DNA from: Candidatus Zixiibacteriota bacterium | Lineage (GTDB): Bacteria > Zixibacteria > MSB-5A5 > UBA10806 | Direction of reading: 5' to 3' | NCBI GenBank assembly: GCA_003520965.1 | Contig: DOTU01000189.1 | Span: forward strand, 1 to 8,211 | Length of the DNA stretch: 8,211 nucleotides | In this document: positions 1 to 5,872 of the stretch, one piece after another | Layout of the letters: each line of letters begins with the position of its first letter | Numbering within the stretch: the first letter of the stretch is position 1 | The notes under the pieces: generated by a model | What the model was told of the DNA's origin: nothing | Databases searched by the model: none | What the model saw: only the letters and a program-made list of their open reading frames with translations | Program-made: the position numbers and the translations under genes

Positions 1-2
1 TT

Positions 3-56
3 GTCAAGGGAATTCGCCTTGACCGGCCTGATTTAGACTCCTATTTTACTCCGTGA
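3..56 (+). CDS. Possible C-terminal end of an upstream gene (partial)
   Basis: The window opens inside a reading frame that reads VKGIRLDRPDLDSYFTP and stops with TGA at 54-56. This is ordinary-looking coding sequence, and its distance to the next start (28 bases) is typical of operon neighbours. Another frame is open only to TAG at 34-36 (LSREFALTGLI), and the third stops at 20-22, so this frame is the longest but the choice is not certain. No domain can be recognised from 17 residues and no function is proposed. If real, the gene would be co-transcribed with the FAD oxidoreductase that follows. Confidence 0.35.
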   Translation, partial: VKGIRLDRPDLDSYFTP

Positions 57-84
57 ACTATTAAAGGTTTGAAAGGTTATTGCT

Positions 85-1497
85 TTGAATAAAGAAAGAT
101 TTAACAGGGTCACAGATGAATTGATTCGCAGCCTGCAAGAGGTCGTAGGCAATGCAAATGTGCTGACCGAAAAATTCGATCTTGAGCCATATTCGCATGA
201 TGAGACCGAGGATTTTGTATTCTATCCCGAAGTGACTGTAAAGCCTGTTTCTACTGCTGAGGTTTCCGAGATATTGAAGCTCTGCAATGAGCATACGATT
301 CCGGTTACAACTCGAGGAGGGGGTACCGGCCTGTCCGGCGGCGCGTTACCAGTCTATGGTGGGGTCATCCTGTCGACCGAACGAATGAATAAGATCATCG
401 AAATCGATCGCGAGAACTTCATGGCCACAGTGCAGCCGGGCCTTATCACTTATGCGCTTCATCAGGCAGTTGAGGCAGAGGGGCTTTTTTATCCGGTTGA
501 TCCCGCCTCCAAGGAATCGTGTACTATAGGCGGTAACGTCGCCGAGTGCGCCGGAGGCCCGCGGGCTGTCAAATATGGCGTAACCCGCGACTATGTCTTC
601 GGTTTGACCTGTGTTCTGGCTGATGGACAGATATTTAAAACCGGAGGAAAGCTTCTAAAAAATGTTACGGGTTACAACCTTACCCAGCTTATTGTGGGTT
701 CGGAAGGAACGCTTTGCGTAGTAACGGAAATCATCCTGAAGCTTATTCCTCTAACACAGCACAAGCGCACGATGTTAGCACCATTCGATTCCCTTTCCGA
801 TGCCGCCAAAGCCCTGACTGATATTTTCAACTCCAAGATTGTTCCTCGCGCCGCGGAGTTTATAGAGCAACGGGCTATCAAAGCTGCTGAAGAAAAGCTT
901 GGTAAACCATTCCCTCACTCTGATCGGGCGGCGCTTCTTCTTTTCGAGATCGATGGCAATCGGGCCGACTTGCTCGATGAACAAGCCGAGAATATTGGCG
1001 AGATTTGTCTGGCCCATAATGCGGTCGATGTTTTCGTGGCTGATAGCAAGGAAAAGCAGGAAGAGCTCTGGCAAATGAGGCGGAATATCGGCGAGGCGGT
1101 TAAATCGATCGCTATCTATAAAGAGGAAGATACGGTTGTGCCCCGCTCGCGTCTGCCTGAGCTTGTGGAAAAAATCGCCTCCATTTCGAAAAAGTATGGC
1201 ATCCTCACCATTTCTTATGGTCATGCCGGTGATGGCAATATTCATGTAAATATCATCAAAAAGGATATCTCGGATAGCGATTGGGATAACAAACTTCCCC
1301 ATGTCATCGAGGAGCTATTCCGCGAAGTTGTAATACTCGGAGGCTCGATCTCCGGTGAGCATGGTATCGGCTGGGTGCAAAAAAACTATCTGCCTCTGGC
1401 TTTAAGCCATGTTGAAATTGAGCTTATACGAAAGATCAAGGAAGTTTTCGACCCCAAGGGCATCTTAAACCCCGGTAAAATATTCCCGGATTCATAA
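85..1497 (+). CDS. glcD: FAD-linked oxidoreductase, GlcD / D-lactate dehydrogenase family
   Basis: This 470-residue flavoprotein belongs to the family that oxidises 2-hydroxyacids such as glycolate or D-lactate to the 2-oxoacid and passes electrons to a carrier or Fe-S partner. The N-terminal PCMH-type FAD-binding domain (about 48-225) carries RGGGTGLSGGA at 77-87, the FAD-pyrophosphate loop around TIGGNVAECAGG (147-158) and LLKNVTGYNL (190-199). The C-terminal FAD-oxidase domain has the family motif HAGDGNIHVN at 380-389 and SGEHGIG at 423-429, close to the C-terminus as usual. Length matches the family, about 450-500 residues. The start is TTG, supported by an AAAGG ribosome site at 72-76, 8 bases upstream; no ATG lies nearby in frame. 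No GlcE or Fe-S GlcF partner follows, so the electron acceptor and exact substrate are unknown. Other members act on 2-hydroxyglutarate or alkyl-glycerone phosphate, so the symbol is a family label. Confidence 0.9.
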   Translation: MNKERFNRVTDELIRSLQEVVGNANVLTEKFDLEPYSHDETEDFVFYPEVTVKPVSTAEVSEILKLCNEHTIPVTTRGGGTGLSGGALPVYGGVILSTERMNKIIEIDRENFMATVQPGLITYALHQAVEAEGLFYPVDPASKESCTIGGNVAECAGGPRAVKYGVTRDYVFGLTCVLADGQIFKTGGKLLKNVTGYNLTQLIVGSEGTLCVVTEIILKLIPLTQHKRTMLAPFDSLSDAAKALTDIFNSKIVPRAAEFIEQRAIKAAEEKLGKPFPHSDRAALLLFEIDGNRADLLDEQAENIGEICLAHNAVDVFVADSKEKQEELWQMRRNIGEAVKSIAIYKEEDTVVPRSRLPELVEKIASISKKYGILTISYGHAGDGNIHVNIIKKDISDSDWDNKLPHVIEELFREVVILGGSISGEHGIGWVQKNYLPLALSHVEIELIRKIKEVFDPKGILNPGKIFPDS

Positions 1498-1788
1498 GTT
1501 GAACATTTGTGGTATATTGGACCTTTACTGGCGATTTATGGTTAATTAAGATAAAAAATTGAAAAAATTAATATTTTAATTCACAAAACCAGATTTATAT
1601 GGTATATGTCCAAAGAATAAGGTATAATATTTTTTTAGGCGGGATCAACCCATAGTGGATGAAAGCGTTGGGAAGATGTTGTTTTTATCGTAAAATCTGT
1701 CATTGTAGTAGCATTTAACGCTTAAGAAATAATGCCATTCTACCGAAAATATATACAGTAAACTTTAACGCAAAGGAGCACAAGAAGA
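1498..1788 (+). promoter_or_regulatory. AT-rich intergenic region with probable promoter and leader of the lipoprotein gene
   Basis: This non-coding stretch is much richer in A and T than its flanks, particularly 1540-1640. A perfect TATAAT sits at 1623-1628, but I find no convincing -35 hexamer 16-18 bases upstream, so the promoter call rests on the -10 and the AT content. The transcript would have a leader of about 155 bases. That leader contains a perfect 7-bp dyad, AAGCGTT (1663-1669) with AACGCTT (1717-1723), enclosing a small stem TTTTA/TAAAA. It also contains TTTAACGC twice, exactly 50 bases apart (1714-1721 and 1764-1771). I see no clear terminator for the upstream oxidoreductase gene and no recognisable known riboswitch. 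Confidence 0.4.
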
Positions 1789-3048
1789 ATGAAACGTTAC
1801 TTACTGATCTTATCTGTAATCTCGCTGTCGCTTATTTTGGTTGTTGGCTGCAGCAAAGATAAGAATGACGACAACAACGGCGTTCAGCCTGCCAGCGCAA
1901 CCCAGAGCACCAACGCCGACGGCCAGGCAACACTTACGCTTGGGGCAAATACTGTCACCGCAACAGTCCAGGATGCAGACCATACCGGCCTGCAACATAT
2001 TAATGTCAGCGGTTATCTTTCGCACGATAATGTGCTTGTGGAAGCTTTTGATACATCCGGCACCTACTACCCGTCGATCACCGTAGTTCCGCTAACTACT
2101 GTTCTGGCCAAAAGCGGGCTTCCCGGCAGGATTGAATCTCCTAATGATATTCCGACCATCTCTTTGGCCGCGACTTTAACCATGTATCCTATTACCTGGG
2201 GCGCTCTGGGCCTGGATTCGTCCTCCGGTATTGACGCAATTGTCGATGATGCCTGGACCTCTGAAGTATGGCACACAGGAACACTGACTGATATGTACAA
2301 CATTATCGATACGCTTTCAGTATTCGAGGACGGTGTATTTATTCATTTAAATCAGAGTGTATTCGATACCTCCAACTCTCAATTCAGGACTGCTGTTTTC
2401 ATACCCAATCAAATAGGCGATTTTGCAACCTTCGCCAGTCTCGTAGGCTCTGAATTTCAGTTGTTCTCCGAAGATACTTTGCATTTCTGCCAACTTAGTT
2501 ATTCGGGTGTCGCCCTACCGGTTATATTTGTTGATAACATCATCATGAACCGCAACTTTTGGGCGCAGTTCACCTTAAGATGGGGTGAGACGCCCAGAGA
2601 TATCGACTCTCACCTGTTAACTCCCAGCATTAATGGTACTGTATACCATATACGATTCAACGAAAAGGGTGAAGTGGGAGTGGCGCCATATGCCCAGTTG
2701 GATGTTGATGATGTCTCCAGCTTTGGCCCTGAACATCTGACCATTTATCAACATTTCGCAGGTACATATACTTACGCGGTTTATAATTGGTCTGGTGAGG
2801 CAGTCCTTGCAGGTTGCGGCGCCAGCGTTACGCTCATTAAACCGGATGGCTCTGTCCAGACGTTTAATGTACCGACAGATACCACTGGAGAAGCAGCCAA
2901 CATTTGGTGGCATGTATGCACCATTGATGGAACAACAGGGCAGATGACTCCCATAAATATACTTTCACCTGATCCGCCCCCCGGCATTTCCCCGGCGAAA
3001 GTAGGTGCAAAAGCATCCGATTTTAAAAACGATCCTGTCACGCGTTAA
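1789..3048 (+). CDS. Secreted lipoprotein with YfaP/DUF2135-like C-terminal domain
   Basis: This 419-residue protein is of unknown function. The N-terminus is a lipoprotein signal: Lys-Arg at 2-3, a hydrophobic core at 4-18 and lipobox LVVGC ending at Cys21, the predicted lipid-modified residue. Ser follows at +2, which in diderms generally permits outer-membrane sorting. A low-complexity Asp/Asn/Ser/Thr linker (22-45) tethers the globular part. Residues 48-250 look beta-rich and I do not recognise them. Residues about 257-385 resemble YfaP/DUF2135-type domains: RWGETPRDIDSHL (264-276), LDVDD (304-308), FGPEHLTIY (312-320), GTYTYAVYN (325-333) and FNVPT (359-363). The Asp-rich loops could bind metal, but that is inference. 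The start has AAAGGAG at 1772-1778, 10 bases upstream. A strong terminator follows and a possible promoter precedes, so the gene is probably its own unit. The domain is often attached to surface or secreted proteins and no substrate can be named. Confidence 0.75.
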   Translation: MKRYLLILSVISLSLILVVGCSKDKNDDNNGVQPASATQSTNADGQATLTLGANTVTATVQDADHTGLQHINVSGYLSHDNVLVEAFDTSGTYYPSITVVPLTTVLAKSGLPGRIESPNDIPTISLAATLTMYPITWGALGLDSSSGIDAIVDDAWTSEVWHTGTLTDMYNIIDTLSVFEDGVFIHLNQSVFDTSNSQFRTAVFIPNQIGDFATFASLVGSEFQLFSEDTLHFCQLSYSGVALPVIFVDNIIMNRNFWAQFTLRWGETPRDIDSHLLTPSINGTVYHIRFNEKGEVGVAPYAQLDVDDVSSFGPEHLTIYQHFAGTYTYAVYNWSGEAVLAGCGASVTLIKPDGSVQTFNVPTDTTGEAANIWWHVCTIDGTTGQMTPINILSPDPPPGISPAKVGAKASDFKNDPVTR

Positions 3049-3070
3049 ATAAGTAGAAGATCGTAAATAT

Positions 3071-3110
3071 TAACCCTCGGGGCCAAATTTGGTCCTGAGG
3101 GTTATTTTTT
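3071..3110 (+). terminator. Strong intrinsic terminator after the lipoprotein gene
   Basis: The arms TAACCCTC (3071-3078) and GAGGGTTA (3097-3104) pair perfectly. The stem continues inward through GGGGCC and GGTCCT with two G-U wobbles to a short AAATTT apex. Six T residues (3105-3110) follow immediately. This is a textbook rho-independent terminator 23 bases past the lipoprotein stop codon, and it insulates the ftsE operon from upstream transcription. Confidence 0.93.
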
Positions 3111-3167
3111 ATGTACAATTTGCGACTACCGTCAGACCCTCCAACCAGACACAACTGGAAACAATGC

Positions 3168-3196
3168 TTGACCCCAATCGTCAGATGCCTTAATTT
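3168..3196 (+). promoter_or_regulatory. Candidate promoter of the ftsE operon, implying a leaderless transcript
   Basis: TTGACC (3168-3173) matches the -35 consensus at five of six positions. Exactly 17 bases later TAATTT (3191-3196) fits the TAnnnT form of a -10. Transcription would then begin about 7-8 bases downstream, essentially at the ftsE ATG (3205). This fits the lack of any Shine-Dalgarno sequence before that ATG. The site lies between a strong terminator and the first gene of the operon, where a promoter is needed. The -10 matches the classical TATAAT at only three positions, so confidence is moderate. Confidence 0.45.
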
Positions 3197-3204
3197 GAAT
3201 TTCC

Positions 3205-3867
3205 ATGTTGAATGTCGAGGGAGTGAGCAAATATTACGGTCAGCGCCAAGCGGCACTGTCCAATATATCTTTCCGTATCGATAAAGGCGAGATGGTTTTC
3301 CTGACCGGGGCCTCGGGCGCGGGGAAATCAACGCTTTTACGGCTTCTATACCTTGAGGAAAAACCATCTGCTGGCAGAATCCTCTTAGACCGCTTTGACC
3401 TAAGCCGCATCTCCAAACGAAAGATTCCGTTTCTGCGTCGTCATGTAGGAGTAATCTTTCAGGATTTTCGCCTGATTCCCGAGCGGACAGCCGCAGAAAA
3501 TGTGGCTCTGACGCTGGAGGTTTTAGGAAAAAGCGGCCGCGAGATTAGAAGAAAAACCGACGAGGCTCTGAATTTGGTAGGCCTTTTGGGCAAACGCAAT
3601 AACTACCCTTATCAACTTTCAGGCGGCGAGGCGCAGCGAGTTTCAGTGGCCAGGGCTGTGGTCAATGAGCCGTTGGTGCTTTTGGCCGATGAACCCACCG
3701 GCAATCTCGACGAGCAAAACTCTCGTGAGCTTTTGGAACTGCTATCGGAGATTAATATGCGCGGTGCGACTACGATCATAGCTACTCATCAGGTACAGCT
3801 TACAGCCAAATATGCCAAGCGAACCCTAAACCTGGTCTCAGGGATATTGGAGAAAGAGACTCGATGA
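3205..3867 (+). CDS. ftsE: Cell division ATP-binding protein FtsE
   Basis: FtsE is the cytoplasmic ABC ATPase of the FtsEX complex, which couples ATP hydrolysis to activation of peptidoglycan hydrolysis at the division site. The 220-residue protein has every ABC motif in order: Walker A GASGAGKST (35-43), Q-loop Gln86, signature LSGGE (138-142), Walker B VLLADEPT (158-165) with catalytic Glu163, D-loop GNLD (166-169) and switch His195. Length agrees with the family, about 220-230. The opening MLNVEGVSKYYG aligns with usual FtsE starts, and an in-frame TGA at 3196-3198 rules out an upstream start. The ATG has no Shine-Dalgarno sequence, which suggests leaderless initiation. The gene overlaps ftsX by 4 bases. 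By sequence alone it could be another small ABC ATPase of the LolD/MacB type, but the adjacent FtsX and EnvC-like genes settle the call. Confidence 0.95.
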   Translation: MLNVEGVSKYYGQRQAALSNISFRIDKGEMVFLTGASGAGKSTLLRLLYLEEKPSAGRILLDRFDLSRISKRKIPFLRRHVGVIFQDFRLIPERTAAENVALTLEVLGKSGREIRRKTDEALNLVGLLGKRNNYPYQLSGGEAQRVSVARAVVNEPLVLLADEPTGNLDEQNSRELLELLSEINMRGATTIIATHQVQLTAKYAKRTLNLVSGILEKETR

Positions 3868-4724
3868 GATCGTTTGGGCGAATATTTGTTGAGATCTGGC
3901 GCTCGGTGAGATTTGAGCTTCTCTCAACGTTGGGAAGCCTTTTGACAATCTTCCTGGCTACTCTTCTCCCCGGCCTTTTCTGGATTGCCTCAAAAAATCT
4001 AACTCAAACCGAAGCCGAACTGAAAAGCGGTCTGACCATGGATGTTTTCCTGCGAGAGGAACTTACAGTCGAACAGATCACGCGACTGACAAAGGAGTTC
4101 ATGGGTCTCGGCGGGGTAACCGGGGTTACTTATGTTTCCAAAGAAGATGCGCTAAACCGCATGATGCAAAAGTTTGGGCCTAAGATGCTCGCAGGACTGG
4201 AAGATGAAAACCCTCTACCCGCTTCATTTATCTTGAGCGTTGATAAATCGGTTTTTACGCAGGGAGTTGCGGAGGCGCTATCTAAAAAGATTTCCCGCTA
4301 TCCGGAGGTTGACGATATTGTCTTCGCCGGGGATATCCTGAACCGCCTGGGGAATATCCTGCGAACGACTGAGATTCTGGGCTTTGCCTTATCTGTAATG
4401 GTGGCTTTTGCGGCTTTATTTATTATTGCTAATACAGTACGGGTGGCAATTTCCGATCGGCGAAAAACTGTCGAAATCATGCAGCTTGTGGGAGCAACCA
4501 GAGGGTATATTCTCACACCTTTTGTCATGTTGGGCGGGATGCTTGGCTTTTCCGGAGCAATCCTTTCGGCGCTGGCACTTAACTGGATTACGGGGTATGT
4601 CTCAAATCATCTTATTAAGCTGGTCTTTTTAGAATCTCATGAAATCTTCACATTTATCATGAGTGGCCTTTGCCTGGGCATGGTAGGAGCGTTTATCGCT
4701 ACTCGGAAATATTTAAAAATATGA
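3864..4724 (+). CDS. ftsX: Cell division membrane protein FtsX
   Basis: FtsX is the inner-membrane subunit paired with FtsE. At 286 residues it is shorter than E. coli FtsX (about 350) and lacks the long cytoplasmic N-terminal extension, as in many non-enteric bacteria. Four membrane segments can be read: about 20-43, 171-196, 216-245 and 261-281. A large periplasmic loop (about 44-168) follows the first; in characterised systems this loop contacts EnvC or another hydrolase activator. The family-typical stretch IANTVRVAISDRRKTVEIM (188-206), followed by QLVGATRG (207-214), is well preserved after the second membrane segment. The start overlaps the ftsE stop in ATGA (3864-3867), with a purine-rich GGAGAAAGAG ribosome site just upstream inside ftsE. 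The stop overlaps the next start in the same way, so FtsE, FtsX and the EnvC-like protein are probably made in coupled amounts. Confidence 0.94.
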   Translation: MRSFGRIFVEIWRSVRFELLSTLGSLLTIFLATLLPGLFWIASKNLTQTEAELKSGLTMDVFLREELTVEQITRLTKEFMGLGGVTGVTYVSKEDALNRMMQKFGPKMLAGLEDENPLPASFILSVDKSVFTQGVAEALSKKISRYPEVDDIVFAGDILNRLGNILRTTEILGFALSVMVAFAALFIIANTVRVAISDRRKTVEIMQLVGATRGYILTPFVMLGGMLGFSGAILSALALNWITGYVSNHLIKLVFLESHEIFTFIMSGLCLGMVGAFIATRKYLKI

Positions 4725-5872
4725 AACGGGGATTTTTTCTTGTTGGTGCGATGATTATTTTGGCCACGGGCTTGGCGCTTATTGTTCGCGCAGATGAGCT
4801 AAGCAAGCGGCGAACTCAGCTTGATGATATCAAATCCGAGCTTCAGTCGAAGAGAGTAGCTTACGACAGCCTGGGAGTGAAAGAGAAAGATGAATCGGGG
4901 AGGCTTCGCGACCTGGAGCAGCAGGTTAATCTCTCCAACCAGCTTCTTCTAAAGATACAACGTCAATCCAACGACCTGAGAAGTGTGATCTCTTCTCAGA
5001 AGATTGAGCTTCAAAGCACGCAGGCCATGCGCGATGAGCGAGCCAAGATTTTAAAAACCAGATTGGTTTATATTTATAAGATGGGTAATAGACCAGCCTG
5101 GCTCGAGCTTTTATCGTCGGGCGATCCCACCTCGGTTTTGGCAGAGTATCGCAATCTGAAATCGATGGTGGAATATGATCGGCATCTTTTAACATCATAT
5201 CATGATCTTGGCTTATCGCTTGAAAATGGGTTAAGACGGTACCAGGCAAACGTCTCGGATTTGGAAGTACTTCAGACCGATCAGAAAAAAGAACTTGATA
5301 ACCGCCAGAAAACTCTCAAAAATCGTAAAAAACTTGTTGATAAGCTCAAGAAGGACCGAGGCGAAATACAACGCTCTATTACCAGCCTCGAAGACGATGC
5401 CAAGGATATCGCCGGCATTTTAGAGGAGTTGGAGCGGCAGGCTCAACCAGATATATCAGGTTCTGGCCTTCCGGGTCTGGCCTCGAACAAGGGAAACCTG
5501 ATATGGCCGTCGCGCGGAAAAATCCTTCGCGGATTCGGGGTTTTGAGGGATAAGCGCGGAATTGAGTTATCTAATCCGGGGATCGATATCGAGGCCAAAT
5601 TGGGATCGGATGTGGTAGCAGCGGCATCAGGAGTAGTTATATATATCAACTGGCTGCGAGGTTATGGCCAGTTTATAATTCTCGATCATGGCCTGGGATA
5701 TTATACGTTATACGCTAATCTGTCCGATGTCATGGTTGAATCAGGTGATCATGTCAAGGCCGGAGAGTTGATTGCGCTGGTGGGTGATTCAGGCTCGCTC
5801 GAGGGGCCAAAATTGCATTTCGAAGTTCGCTATAAAAAGGATCAGTTGAATCCAACGGAGTGGCTAAGATGA
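4721..5872 (+). CDS. envC: EnvC-like murein hydrolase activator (coiled coil plus degenerate LytM/M23 domain)
   Basis: This 383-residue exported protein probably couples FtsEX to a cell-wall amidase. ATG 4721, which overlaps the ftsX stop in ATGA, is preferred over an in-frame ATG 51 bases upstream because it places a normal signal peptide at the N-terminus: Lys-Arg, a hydrophobic core to residue 22, and cleavage probably after VRA (22-24). Residues 25-245 are highly charged and heptad-like, the coiled-coil arm of EnvC proteins, with the usual break around YIYKMGNRPAWLELLSSG (117-134). The LytM domain spans about 260-383. Its zinc ligands are mostly replaced: Asn285 for the first His (NPGID), Asn333 in YANLS where YAHLS is usual, and Lys364 in KLHFEVR where HLHFEVR is usual; Asp289 and His366 remain. 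It is therefore predicted to be catalytically inactive, as in E. coli EnvC. No amidase gene lies in the window. NlpD- or generic M23-type names are possible, but ftsEX adjacency favours EnvC. Confidence 0.88.
   Translation: MKRGFFLVGAMIILATGLALIVRADELSKRRTQLDDIKSELQSKRVAYDSLGVKEKDESGRLRDLEQQVNLSNQLLLKIQRQSNDLRSVISSQKIELQSTQAMRDERAKILKTRLVYIYKMGNRPAWLELLSSGDPTSVLAEYRNLKSMVEYDRHLLTSYHDLGLSLENGLRRYQANVSDLEVLQTDQKKELDNRQKTLKNRKKLVDKLKKDRGEIQRSITSLEDDAKDIAGILEELERQAQPDISGSGLPGLASNKGNLIWPSRGKILRGFGVLRDKRGIELSNPGIDIEAKLGSDVVAAASGVVIYINWLRGYGQFIILDHGLGYYTLYANLSDVMVESGDHVKAGELIALVGDSGSLEGPKLHFEVRYKKDQLNPTEWLR

Noticed and set aside
775..1302. Long minus-strand open frame inside the oxidoreductase gene
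   Set aside because: It lies entirely within a well-supported flavoprotein gene, has no family-like motifs and is a reading-frame shadow.
1541..1585. AT-only palindromes such as TTAATTAA and AAAAT/ATTTT as a terminator for the oxidoreductase gene
   Set aside because: The stems contain almost no G-C pairs and no T-run follows a stable hairpin, so termination is not supported.
1635..1785. A known riboswitch such as a cyclic di-GMP (GEMM) aptamer, suggested by ACGCAAAGGAGC near 1768
   Set aside because: The similarity is limited to the ribosome-site neighbourhood; the conserved GEMM helices and loop are absent.
3038..3367. Minus-strand open frame spanning the terminator and the ftsE promoter
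   Set aside because: It would read through a strong intrinsic terminator and into the Walker A region of ftsE, with no protein-like motifs.
4670..4720. Upstream in-frame ATG giving the EnvC-like protein 17 extra residues
   Set aside because: It would put polar residues before the signal peptide and lies deep inside ftsX; ATG 4721 gives a normal signal peptide and the same ATGA overlap as the other junctions.
5860..5868. GTG start for holB three codons upstream
   Set aside because: It overlaps the CGGAG sequence that serves as ribosome site for ATG 5869, and the ATG forms the ATGA junction seen at the two preceding genes.
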